Assembly: GCF_964340395.1 (NCBI RefSeq)
Contig: NC_135567.1
Location: 12,129,484 to 12,193,483, forward strand
Direction of reading: 5' to 3'
DNA length: 64,000 bases
Source of the DNA: Glandiceps talaboti
Taxonomy: Eukaryota > Hemichordata > Enteropneusta > Spengelidae
The translations under genes and the position numbers were made by a program. The first letter of the stretch is position 1; every line of letters starts with the position of its first letter. Positions 1 to 10,668 of the stretch are shown piece by piece. The notes beneath the pieces are model-generated. The model worked only from the letters and a program-made list of their open reading frames with translations. It searched no databases and was not told the DNA's origin.

Positions 1-317
1 TGTATGTATGTATGTATGTATGTATGTATGCATGCATGCATGCATGCATGCATGTATGTATGTATGTATGTATGTATGTATGTATGTATGTATGTATGTA
101 CATGTATGTATGTACATGTATGTATGTATGTATGTATGTATGTATGTATGTATGTATGTATGTATGTATGTACATGTGTGTGCATGTATGTATGTATGTA
201 TGTACATGTGTGTGCATGTATGTATGTATGTATGTATGTATGTATGTATGTATGTATGTATGTATGTGTATGTGTGTATGTATGTATGTATGTATGTATG
301 TATGTATGTATGTACAT
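1..317. repeat. (TGTA)n microsatellite
   Basis: An almost uninterrupted TGTA/TATG tetranucleotide array with short TGCA and TACATG variants runs in from the left edge of the window. Open frames through it encode only repeating Met-Tyr-Val-Cys and are artefacts of the repeat. Confidence 0.97.
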
Positions 318-848
318 ACTGTAGTCTGTAAGATACAACATGCACACCATGCTATCGCTGTACCAGCCACGACATACTGCCCATCTATGCCTGCTCGATC
401 AAAAGATTTAGGCCCACCTTGAGGTTGTGATTAGAAGTTGAAACAGAGGTCATTATGCAGATTAAAATAAAAAAGACAGAACAGGTTCTGCTTCTGATAA
501 TGGTTGTTATGGTGATACTTGTTAATTGTTTGTACTTGATAAAATGCTAGACTTTGGCCAGGAAACTTATCTTTACAATTGGCATAAGATTAGGTGACTG
601 GTCTGGTAAATCAGCTTTGAAAGGCTGATATCATGGTCAGTTTGACACCATTTAGAGCGTAACAATATTTGATTGGCTGCAACTCAGTCTGGTTTGCTTG
701 TGGGGATATTGGATAGATTAGTACAGTGGTGGTTAAGAAGCCTGATAGGATTGAACAACACCACATATCTTAAAGTCTACACATACAGTAGAATGTATTT
801 AATATATCCTTCATTTTCAACCCTTTGGCAAGGGGGGGGGGGGGGAGT

Positions 849-1005
849 AGTCTTGCTGCTAGACGTTCGGGCTTTCTTTCGATACTATAAGCGAACGAAG
901 TTCGCAGTGAGGGCTTGCTCGGATGTTCCATATCATCCTCGATAGCGATGATCGGGTGTGTGTCGTATTCTATCGGAAGAACATCCGAGGTCTAGCAGAT
1001 AGACT
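849..1005. mobile_element. Fold-back MITE, family with 39135-39253
   Basis: The two ends are inverted repeats of about 35 bp starting AGTCTTGCTGCTAGAC on the left and ending GTCTAGCAGATAGACT on the right. A second element with the same ends lies at 39135-39253, so this is a mobile, non-autonomous family rather than a chance hairpin. No coding capacity is seen. Confidence 0.7.
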
Positions 1006-1610
1006 GGGGTGGGGGGGGGGGATTAATGATAATTACCACATTACCACCTACTTAAAGGAATCACCAGCAATAAGATTTAAATGTGTATGAGGAAAAACTG
1101 GTATGCAGATTTAAATATTCAGAAATATTGATGTTTTTTTCTTTTTATTTGAAAGTAGTTAAACACTTGCAGGTCATGAATATTTATATGGTCTATTGCA
1201 TATGCATGTCTGCTGACACCAATGAAACAATGCTTGGCCATGGCAATGAACTACAGTGAACAAAGAACATAGAACAAATTTCAACTAAATGTTTCTTAGC
1301 AGTCACAGTTAATTTAAGTTAGGGGTTGCACTAGACTTTGAAACCAGTGAGTCTCTGGGACCCATCACTGCTGTAAATATGGGGTCCCTCCAAAAAAAAA
1401 AAATTAGGGGTTGCATTTTGTTGCTTATTATCACTCGCACAAAAACTCCATACAGTAAACCTTAATAATAATAAACTCACAAACACATGTACAGTATGTT
1501 ATTAAACACCTTTAGTTTCAATGTATTCATTGTTACTTGTACAATTATTGATCTATAAAACACATACTAAAAATACACACTTCTGGGTTCTGCTAAATTT
1601 GAGAGTACTC

Positions 1611-1772
1611 CTAATTTACATAATTAATATTCATGACTAAGTGATCTAAGCCAATCACTGAAGTCCTAATTTACATAATCAATATTCATGACTAATGATC
1701 TAAGCCAATCACTGAAGTCCTAATTAACATAATTAATATTCATGACTAAATGATCTAAGCCAATCACTGAAG
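1611..1772. repeat. Tandem repeat, about 55-60-bp unit, 3 copies
   Basis: Three near-identical units each contain ATTCATGACTAA followed by GATCTAAGCCAATCACTGAA. The GATCTAAGCCAATCACTG core also appears in the tandem block at 3380-3660, so both blocks come from one repeat family. Confidence 0.8.
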
Positions 1773-2135
1773 GCTATATGAAGTCATCATATATTCACGT
1801 ACAAGTAGTACACATGGTCAAAGGAAAAGTTAAGTATAAGTGATGTAAAATCATGAATGGCTTTCCTGAATTGAATTTTTAAAAGTGTCTTTATTTCCTT
1901 TAGTTGAGTTCCTCTATAAATCTCTGATCAAGTAAAATAAGGTAATTTCGACAAAATGTTGCAATGAATTTTATTCATTCAACCTATCTATCTTAAACCG
2001 CAGCATGTGCAGTTTCTTATTGGTTTCTACATAGTTGAACAGTAACCTGAAACGAGCAGTAATAACTGATGAGATTTTACATAAGCCAGCGAACGGTAAT
2101 GTGAAATGGGCTGTAAGAGTTTGATAAATTGTGAA

Positions 2136-5100
2136 TCAAGGATTTGAACAATGTGGATTATAGTTTAAGAGCGACTCTTCCGGGTTTTCAGCATTAACAT
2201 CGGCCCAATAAGGATATTGTAAGGGTATGTACTTGGTTTTCTTAGCAACTATTGGAAGAAGACGATCCGCTAAAAACTTGGAACCCGCTGATGACAAATG
2301 TAAACCATCATTTAGAAATCTTTCCCATTTCTGTATAATGAGACAAAATAAAAATAATAAAATAATAATAAATTATATTTCGTAAATGAATTTTCAAATT
2401 TAAAAGGATTATCTGGGTTCTGGTATTTATTGAATTTTCTTCTCATATTTTGAGACACTCGCACCGATATAATATGACAGAACCCCATGACATGTGCATG
2501 CAAGTGTGGCGTACTTGGGGGTATTTGCTTGAGTGCTTGCAGTGTTCTCTGCACCTGTATTTTCATGTGTGTAGTGAGAAAATACTGCAAACACGAGTGT
2601 AAATACCCCTGGCAGAATACCCACACTGGAACTCACATGGCATGGAGTTTTGTTATTATTACATATGTTTATCTAAAATGACAAATTTCTATAAAAATCA
2701 TACAAATTATACAGAGTGATCACATGATCATGTCCTTATTTGCATATCATTTGCATGCAGGTGTGCAATAATGTTTTCAGTATTGCACTGTAGTGAAAAT
2801 ACCACTAGTATGCGTGCACACCAGTGCAAGTAATCTCTGGTACATATGTAACAGGTGATAATTATTGTATTTCTTCAAAGTGAACACCACTCCTAGAAAC
2901 ACAGACATTTTCATAAACTATGAGAGGCACTTCAGGACTTTACAACTCCTACAATAACTTGTGATTTCAGAGAAACATCAAGTTGATCTTGTGCATTTAT
3001 AGGGTACTAGTATCTTTGCTGTAGGCCATTGCATCATGGGAGTCTGCAGAAATAATATATTCATGGTTGAACAATGAATATTCATGACAGATGTGTAAAC
3101 TGAAGGGAGTAGGCTCATTCATATTCATTCTTCAACCACTTTTGCTGACTCCCATGATTCATTGGCCTACAGTAATGATTCATCTATTGATCTCACCCCT
3201 TACCTCATCTTTCTGCATGGAAGTCCAAAGGTCAATACACTCTATGTTGTTAGTTTTTGCCACTTCACAACATTGTTTACTGTAGTTTCCGGTTACTTCA
3301 TTGTTTCTGTTTAAAACAGTACCTGTCAACAGATGAGAATTAAGAAAATAGAACATTAATACTGCCCTCAATATGCAAATCGAGGTCACTGTGGGTCAAT
3401 AGTTCATACCATGTGATATGATCTAAGCCAATCACTGTAGAATATGCAAATTCAGGTCATTTTGGATCACTAGTCCATATCATGTGATACAATCTAAGGC
3501 AATGGCTGACAGCTGTATGCAAATTGAGGTCACTATAGATCAATAGTTCATACCATGTGATATGATCTAAGACAACCACTGAAGAATATGCAAATTGAGG
3601 TCATTATTGATCACTAGTCCATACCATGTCATATGATCTAAACCAATCACTGATTGGACATTAAATGTCATGATATTCACATTAAACATCACCAGAAAAC
3701 GCCTTGGTTGGACAAGACACGGCAATTCCAAACATAAGTAAACATAAACAAACAAAATGATGGGCGACCTTCAAGGTTGTTATCAAAAACGGAGAGTGCG
3801 ACATCTTTCAAAACAGGGAAATAAACATACACTGTACCACACTAAAGTGAACTAATCGAAATTCTAATCGCAGTCAATCATCCAGTTTTAGTAACATATG
3901 GAAGTATTTTCTGAAACGTACTATACTACAAAAGTTGTATTTTGAAGTATTTATGAAAAGTTATACCAAAATCTGATGAAAGTCGAGGACTATTTTAACA
4001 TTTTATGCAGCTTGACATGGTCAGCAGATTATGTGCATGTGAATGTTACCTAACATTAAAGGTTCTGAATCTGCAGGTTGCAGATTCAAGCCCCGTCGCT
4101 GCCATTTGTTTCTGAATGGCTGAAGACCTTGGGCAAGATTTGAGCTAAGATTGTGCCTCAGTCAACCCAGCTATTTAATTAGGAACCTGGTAGGCTAGAG
4201 GTTGCAATGTGAATGCTTTAATCCTATGTGCTTATAGAGGCTGCAATGGATTGTATGCTCTTTAGGGAGTTGGGAAAGTATAAATGTTGTGCCTCTATAG
4301 ATCTATGCGAGGGGTAATAATTGTCATGTGCTTTGAGCACAGCATGGGAAAGTGCTATATAAAAACCAACATCACTACTTACCTTTTTCTCTACATTGTT
4401 CCTCCCAGGCTTTCTCAAAAACAGGAGGACATCCTATCATAACTATTTTCTCTTTGTCTATACCAACAGATACAATATAGTCCACCATTTTCTGTTTCGA
4501 AAAGATAAGTTGAAAAGATTTCTCTAACGTTAAATATTATATATAAAGCTGATGGGGAAAGCAACCAAAATTGTTGATTAGTTTCATTTACAACTAGAAG
4601 ATGGACGTTGCAAAATAAGATTTGCTCAGTCTGAATAAATCTGAATCAATCTGAACCAGTTTGAATCAGTTTCTACTCATCTGCAACAGTCTGAATCAGT
4701 CTAAACCAGTCTAAACCAGTCTGAACCAGTCTGAAACAGTTCGAACCAGTTCTTGGCAATGACACAAATTTGATCACATTTGTAAAACCATGCATGATCA
4801 ACTCTTCATAACCCATAGATTATGAAAATACCTTTATTTTCTGGAGTGGCATTCCCCTTTAAGTGATAGCTACATTTAATATCCCTCAAATAATTTATAT
4901 TCAAATAATTTTGAATAATTACCTGTAAATTTTGTTTATATTCATCAATGGGTACATGTTGTTGAGGGTTCTCTTTTAACATCGATGCATCATTGGCACC
5001 AAAGAAAACAGTAACCATGGCAACATCTGATGCTGTATCCTTGGTGATAATCTGTGGTAAGATAATATGGCCCCATCTTGTGTTGTATCCTGATACACCT

Positions 5101-6591
5101 CTATTAATTACATCACATTTCCTGTTGCAGAAAACAATGTATAATACGCCATATTCTGCTTACAGAATTTCAGACTGTTCTGCACAATTTTATTGCAAGA
5201 GGGCGCCCCAGATTTGGCAAAGTGAGGGCTAGTCTCGGTTACCCAGATTCTCAGTCCACCCCAGCAGAGAGTCTGAGGCATTACAATGTCATCGAGCGAT
5301 TGTTACAAGATGGCTGCCACTAGCGGCAGGCCAACAATTTGACCTCTGCAGTAAAATCGCATGGTAACAACTTACTAAGAGTATTTTAGTTAATCTTGTA
5401 GCAAAGACGGTTTTCAAAACATTTATACCATGAATTCTCTTAAATATTTACACAGTTGATGTAAATGAAAAGTTGGAATCATATTTGTTTAATCAGTGAC
5501 TCGGTGTCACAGATTTCGACAGCAGCCATCTTGAATTACAATAGGCAACAATGTAATGCCCCAGACACTAGCACTGCATGAAATGGTGGCATTTCTGGTT
5601 CCCTATACATGACGGAACACAATACAACAGAATTGCAGCAAATCTGGAATCTCTGCAATTCTATTGTGTGACTGTCATGTATACAGAACCAGAAATGTCA
5701 TCCTTTCATGCAGTGTAGCAAGGCCAATAATCCCTTACAATGGGAGTCTGGGTAACAGAGACTAATAAGTGACGGCTAATACTTGGTTATGGCCGTTACT
5801 CATACAGTGATGCAAGAAGCCATGACAAAATATGTATATAAAAGAACTCTGTGTTCTTAAAAGAGTGTGTACAGTGGTTAGTTAGTCTGCAAAACACAGA
5901 AGTTTGAAAGAATTGTGTTGTAGAAGCAGTCAACAGTAACAATGTTAGTGAACTTGGTGACAACTTGAACTTCCTATTGTCTAACTGTTTTCAGTTCACA
6001 GTGAGGAATGTAAGACTACTGGTCACCATTCTTGGAATACCAATTTCTCATATTAGGATTACCAATTTTGAGCCTTGTTTTTTAATATGTTGGAAGTGTG
6101 CATGTCATTCAAGGAAAGGGTTTCTGATGACAGAAGATTTCAACGTTTAATTATTTATTTTATTTTATTTCAACTCACCTTTGTAATTGATCAGCAACTG
6201 ATGAGCCCCAACCATCCTGATTGAATGAATGAATACTTCAGAAAAAAACAAAACAATAAAGAGATATTCTTACACATACACCAAATATTACTTGCACTGG
6301 TGCAGACTACTTATAATTACACTGCAGTGGGTTGTTGGTGGCCGAGTGATTAAACCACTTGCTTCTTACCACTGCGGTCAGGGTTCGAACCCCATTCAGG
6401 GCTCGATTAAATTTACCACGCTGTAAGTAAGAAGAGTGTCGTTCAGTTTGACTCTACCGAACAACGCAGGTTTTCCCTGGGTACTCCGGTTTCCTCCTGC
6501 ATTAACACTGATCCCATGAGGGATGGCCCTCACTGGACTTCTTGGGAGACAAGTGTTTATATACTTAAAGAACTATCCAGTATAAATAAAG

Positions 6592-6631
<40 letters not shown>

Positions 6632-7217
6632 TATTATTACTGTAGAGGGTACGTCTGCAACTTGATTCTAACTTTTATTGGAGAAGCCAACAAATACTAC
6701 ATATTATTTAAGTAACACTGAAGTATAAAAGCACTTTCTGTACATATAGTTTATACTAAATAATTATGCTACACTCATTTCTAGCATTCATATCAAGTGT
6801 ACAAATATACTGTTTCAATTGGTTTATTTACAAGCCTAGCATGTGGCCTTTCTAATGTGGTCAATTAGCAAATGAAACAGTATACTTTCATACTTGATGA
6901 TATGGGTGCTATAATCGATTGTATGTGGTACATGTATGATGTACATACAGAAAACACTTTATTTTGATAACGTATGTTATGGGTTGTATTGTAACAGACG
7001 AAAAGGTCACCCCGCCTCCACAGGCACTCGAATTAATGAAGATTTAAAAAAATAAATAAATAAATAAATTTAAAAAAAGGCTACAGATTGATTCGAGTGC
7101 CTGTGCCCGCCTCGGATCGGAGCTCCATAGCCATCCATGCATCCCATGCCATGTATGATGCAAACCGATACAAACCTGTGTTATGGAATCACCGAACAAA
7201 ATAACTTTTGGCCACAT
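2136..7217 (-). CDS. IAH1: Isoamyl acetate-hydrolysing esterase 1 homologue (SGNH hydrolase)
   Basis: Six exons on the minus strand: 7217-7176, 6216-6179, 5121-4923, 4491-4383, 3322-3204 and 2330-2136, giving about 233 residues (human IAH1 is 248). Every intron has GT-AG borders and phases agree. SGNH blocks are visible: GDSIT with nucleophile Ser11, a Gly-containing RGVSGYNTRW stretch (34-43), GAND (68-71, Asn70) and DGLHLS (177-182, Asp177/His180). The catalytic set is therefore complete. The family hydrolyses short acyl esters, probably in the cytosol. I chose the ATG of MWPK because the upstream open frame resembles nothing known. The exon 1 to exon 2 join is uncertain: the phase-compatible acceptor used here drops about five residues (FSFNQ) that relatives keep. 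Fold-back elements and a SINE sit in the introns. Confidence 0.9.
2905..3180 (-). repeat. Dispersed repeat family A, copy 1
   Basis: Between IAH1 exons 5 and 6. In reverse complement it matches 10795-11020 and 44310-44530, sharing blocks such as TTGACTCCCATGATGCA and TGTTTCTCTGAAAT. The three copies differ enough to be old. Termini and class are unclear. Confidence 0.65.
3380..3660. repeat. Tandem repeat, about 65-70-bp unit, 4 copies
   Basis: Four diverged units carry ATATGCAAATTGAGGTCA followed by GTCCATACCATGTGATA and ATCTAAGCCAATCACTG. It lies in the intron between IAH1 exons 4 and 5 and is related to the 1611-1772 block. Confidence 0.75.
4626..4755. repeat. Short tandem repeat, about 10-11-bp unit
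   Basis: Repeats of AGTCTGAACC and AATCTGAATC variants, in the IAH1 intron between exons 3 and 4. Confidence 0.8.
5230..5764. mobile_element. Fold-back element with TAGTCTC..GTTACCCAGA ends
   Basis: The left end TAGTCTCGGTTACCCAGA is the inverse of the right end (TCTGGGTAACAGAGACTA). Inside is a second nested inverted repeat, about 5570-5717, with AGAAATG/CATTTCTGGTT arms. It lies in the IAH1 intron between exons 2 and 3. The TTACCCAGA terminus is shared with the elements at 8015-8382 and 11341-11772. Confidence 0.7.
6331..6628 (+). mobile_element. tRNA-derived SINE, copy 1
   Basis: A tRNA-like head has a box A (GTGGCCGAGTGATTAAACC) and a box B (GGGTTCGAACCCC). A conserved body (GCAGGTTTTCCCTGGGTACT) follows, and the element ends in an (ATT)n tail. 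Copies at 43024-43265 and 45858-46165 share head and body. The missing acceptor stem shows it is not a working tRNA gene. It lies in IAH1 intron 1. Confidence 0.88.
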
Positions 7218-7918
7218 TCTGTTTGTTTTTGTTGCCGTCGTCGAAAATACTCTGCAATAAAGACAAGCGCTGAAGAGAAATACACGTCCAAAGTTTAAAA
7301 TAGCTCCGGACTGGATAGAATACATCGAATTAGAACTTAGAAGACCAGTAAACAACTCGTATACTACAATACCAGTGCTGACGACCTTCAAAATCACACG
7401 ATGTGTCGTCTGTAGTTGGTCAGAGGTCAACTGTTTGGGTCAAAGGTTAGACCATCATTATAATATAAATGTCGACAAAACTTAGCCATGGGTTTAGATT
7501 TGCCCTTGAATCAAAACCAAAACCATGCAGCCTAATATATATCACAATTTATTATTTTGGAACATCAATTCCATAAAATTTAAAGTGAAGTTAGATTGTA
7601 TGACACGAATTACCCATAATGCTTTACTCTACATTCAAACAGCTTAAAGGTGCACAGCTGCAAATGGAATATTTTTTTTCAAAATATTTTATTACGTGCA
7701 ATGACTTACTCATAATATTGTACACCATGAACAGTATTGCATCATCTGTGGTTAAAAGTCCTTTTATAGCTGCATACATGATAAATCAAATAAAAATGAT
7801 TTTTAGGTCAACACCAAGAAATCAGCGCCCTCAATGATGACAATGATGTCAACCTTTTTCTTTACTGCTTATGGATAATATCGCCCTCTGGTTAACATGT
7901 AGGAAGTCTGAAAATGAC

Positions 7919-7987
7919 TTACACCACAGTGGAAATTATTTCCACCACTATGGTATTAATGTTTACGCACAGTGGTGGAAATTAGTA
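7919..7987. repeat. Inverted repeat around CCACAGTGGAAA
   Basis: CCACAGTGGAAATTA, its inverse and a third copy lie within 70 bases, so the stretch can fold into a short strong hairpin. No other copy was noticed in the window. Confidence 0.6.
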
Positions 7988-8014
7988 TCATGGATGCCTT
8001 GCTGTACTAGTTTC

Positions 8015-8382
8015 TATTACCCAGCCTCTCACCGTGAATTGGGGGATCTGCCTTATGAGACCACCCCAAACAAGGCTCTGAGGAAACGCGATTCCAACTA
8101 TCCCATACAGGAAGTGGCCTCTGGAGCAGTGCATCATGGGGAGAACTTCACATCTAACATTGCAGGCTGAACGATTCGGGTACCTTCGCTACAGATTATC
8201 ACTTCTCAAGCAACTGACAGATATATTAATTACAACAAACAGGCCTTGTAAGCCCATTTTTTATGCTTGGAAGAAATGTAGTGTGACTTCTGTTGCGAGA
8301 TAGTCAGAATCTTGTTTCCCCAGACTCTTGTTTGGGGTGGTCTTGTAGGCAGTGCCCCCAGTGGCAAGAGGCTGGGTAACCA
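8015..8382. mobile_element. Inverted-repeat element, family B, copy 1
   Basis: Ends are inverted repeats of about 55 bp, with TTACCCAGCCTCTCACC on the left and GTGGCAAGAGGCTGGGTAAC on the right. The interior (GAGCAGTGCATCATGGG, AGCCCATT) matches the copy at 11341-11772. It has no coding capacity. Confidence 0.78.
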
Positions 8383-8406
8383 AGACTATGCTGTCACTAA
8401 ATATAT

Positions 8407-8594
8407 CAATCTGATTAAAATCCGATGTAGATGTCAGTTAATCAGTCATTGCTATTTTACCTTTGATCAGGACGAAGGTGGCGATCAGGACAAAAATGTA
8501 AACATGTACCACGAAGGTCAATTCAGGCAAAATAACGAAGGTAAAATAGCAATGAACGACTAGCCAACATCTACATCGAAATTTAATCAGATTG
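8407..8594. mobile_element. MITE with CAATCTGATTAAAATC ends, copy 1
   Basis: The left end CAATCTGATTAAAATCCGAT is the inverse of the right end ATCGAAATTTAATCAGATTG, with further inner pairing around ATTGCTATTTTACCTT. The same termini flank 8880-9114, and solitary ends occur near 18070 and 24205. Confidence 0.8.
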
Positions 8595-8656
8595 TAAATA
8601 TATTGAAAGGGCATTACTCAATGATGGGTAGATTCTGGGTAGATTCAAACATTACT

Positions 8657-8875
8657 GCTATCATAGTTACAGACCAGTGACATAGACATTGGCTATCATA
8701 GTTACAGACCAGTGACATAGACATTGGCTATCATAGTTACAGACCAGTGACATAGACGTTGGCTATCATAGTTACAGACCAGTGACATAGACGTTGGCTA
8801 TCATAGTTACAGACCAGTGTCATAGACGTTGGCTATCATAGTTACAGACCAGTTTCATAGACTTAGGCTATCTTA
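8657..8875. repeat. Tandem repeat, 35-bp unit, about 6 copies
   Basis: The unit is GGCTATCATAGTTACAGACC plus AGTGACATAGACGTT. Adjacent units are nearly identical, so expansion is recent. The array sits between two MITEs of one family. Confidence 0.92.
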
Positions 8876-8879
8876 AATA

Positions 8880-9114
8880 CAATCTGATTAAAATCTGATG
8901 TGGTGAATACAGCTTCATTTCTTAAATTAACTCAATTTCCTTCGTGCAGTGTCATTTTTTCATTTTGTCTGTTCCGGGAGTGATCACTGCCTTTCCGGGA
9001 AGGTGGCAATCACTCCCAGAACAAACTACAAGAAAAAAATGAAACTGAATGAAGGAAAGTGAAATAAATAAAGAAATCGAACTGTAGTCACCACATCAGA
9101 TTTTAATCAGATTG
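8880..9114. mobile_element. MITE with CAATCTGATTAAAATC ends, copy 2
   Basis: The terminal inverted repeats are about 27 bp and look perfect (CAATCTGATTAAAATCTGAT outward on both sides). A second inner inverted repeat surrounds GGGAGTGATCACTGCC. It has no coding capacity. Confidence 0.87.
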
Positions 9115-9290
9115 CCTTAAGATATCAAATAAGAATATGCTATGTAATTTGTAAATAATTTAATAAATTTAAAAAAAAATAAAGAAATAAAGAAAATACA
9201 TTTTTTGTTAAATTACATTTATTGCATTTTTACCTACATGTACATACCAATAGCAGTTGTTACACAACTTATTGAACCATAAAATATATA

Positions 9291-9455
9291 AAACTTTAGT
9301 ATGAATAATCAGCTGCATAGGGAGTCAAAATTAGCATGAGTAATCAACTGCTTGGGTAGTCAAATATTCAAACCATTAGTATGCATAATCAGCTGCATAG
9401 GGAGTGAAATTGTATAAAACATTAGCATGAATAATCAACTGCTTAGGGAGTCAAA
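9291..9455. repeat. Tandem repeat, about 40-60-bp unit
   Basis: Four imperfect units contain ATTAGTATGAATAATCAGCT or close variants, followed by GCATAGGGAGT. Confidence 0.75.
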
Positions 9456-10362
9456 ATTTGTTCTGAACATTGTTACTGTAGCTGCCAGTCTTGTACTTGT
9501 AAATAGCCAGTGAGTATCGCATTTGTCTTAACAAAAAGTTAATGTTACATAATATTTTGTAAGCTATTTTCCCAGATTCTCTTGGCAGTAGCCATAAGCA
9601 AGAGTCCACAACTATGATGAGAATCTGGGTAACCAAAACTTGGTAGTCATCAGGGATTACTACAATGTTCAACCAACTGTATCTCTTAGCCTGTATCAAG
9701 CAGTGCTAAAACTACAACGATCTTCGACCAACTGTACCTCTAAGCCTGTCTCAAACTACCTACTACTAGTACTAGCAGCCAGTTTCTCTATTGATCACAA
9801 TTGTAATCTTTCACTCCCTGGTGTTTAATTAGTGTACACTGTGGAGTCTTCAAAATAGCAACTCTTTGGGATATCTAATTTGGTATAATCATAGACATAA
9901 TAAACAAAGTTATAATGTTGTATTGTGTTCTATTATCATGTAGGGACTATGATGTGTAATATTATATGTGGAGTGACTAGCCAGCCTTGGTCCTATCAAC
10001 AATTTGTTTACAATTAAACATTAAGGAGTGAAAGATTACACTGTGATCAATAAAGAAACTTGCCAAAAGTAGTTACAGTTTTACCACAGTTTGAGACAGA
10101 CTAAGGGATACAGTTTGTCAGACATTGTTTAAACCAATGTCCATTCAATAGCTTATAAATTCAGGTCATGATACTAGTTCTATTTTGTGTTTATCTTAGA
10201 TGAAGGCTCTGTTCCACCATCATGGGTATGTTGAGATTAAGCAATATTCGTATTGTTAAAATTTGCAAATACAACTTGCCTTCATCAAAATATTAACAGG
10301 TAAATGTAAATGTTTGGGGTTTTTTAAATCAAAGAGTACAAATTACTGTAGTACTGTTATCA

Positions 10363-10364
<2 letters not shown>

Positions 10365-10405
<41 letters not shown>

Positions 10406-10494
10406 TATGTGTGTGTATGTATCTATCTATGTATATATGTATGTAGGCATGTATGTATCATGTATGTATGTATGCATGTATGTATGTATGTATG

Positions 10495-10528
<34 letters not shown>

Positions 10529-10650
10529 TGTATGTATGTATGTATGTATGTATGTGTGTGTATGTATGTATGCATGTATGTATCATGTATGTATGTATGT
10601 ATGTATGTATGTATGTATGTACGTACGTACGTACGTACGTACGTACATAC
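10365..10650. repeat. Compound microsatellite (GT)n-(TATG)n-(ACGT)n
   Basis: A (GT)n run leads into TATG/CATG repeats and ends with about six self-complementary ACGT units at 10618-10646. It lies only about 20 bases beyond the stop codon of the minus-strand dehydrogenase, so it is probably transcribed in that gene's 3' UTR. Confidence 0.95.
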
Positions 10651-10668
10651 ATATGTGGACATATTTGT

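Larger units (their letters stand above)
318..2135. other. Non-coding region downstream of IAH1
   Basis: No coding exon was recognised here. It holds a small fold-back element (849-1005), two poly(G) runs (831-845 and 1010-1021), a three-unit tandem repeat (1611-1772) and the likely 3' UTR of the minus-strand esterase. An AATAAA signal for that gene lies on the minus strand at 1970-1975, about 160 bases past its stop codon. Confidence 0.6.
7218..10668. other. Spacer between IAH1 and dehydrogenase A
   Basis: No convincing coding exon was found. The spacer is mostly repeats: a small hairpin (7919-7987), three inverted-repeat elements (8015-8382, 8407-8594, 8880-9114), a 35-bp tandem array (8657-8875), a short tandem block (9291-9455) and a compound microsatellite (10365-10650). 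The first few hundred bases should hold the IAH1 promoter, but no clear core motif was recognised. Confidence 0.6.

Noticed and set aside
4-422. Met-Tyr-Val-Cys repeat frames here and at 10263-10768, 13722-14267, 39925-40322, 43676-44079, 49559-50339 and 58304-58593
   Set aside because: Tetranucleotide arrays are open in several frames at once. The simultaneous openness in three frames shows they are not coding.
6331-6420. tRNA-Ser/Leu gene
   Set aside because: Both internal promoter boxes are present, but the acceptor stem does not pair. The same unit recurs with a shared non-tRNA body, so it is a SINE.
7044-7430. 128-codon frame around IAH1 exon 1 taken as one exon
   Set aside because: Only the MWPKVILFGDSITQ part matches the esterase family. 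Upstream and downstream codons do not, and a GT donor directly follows SITQ.
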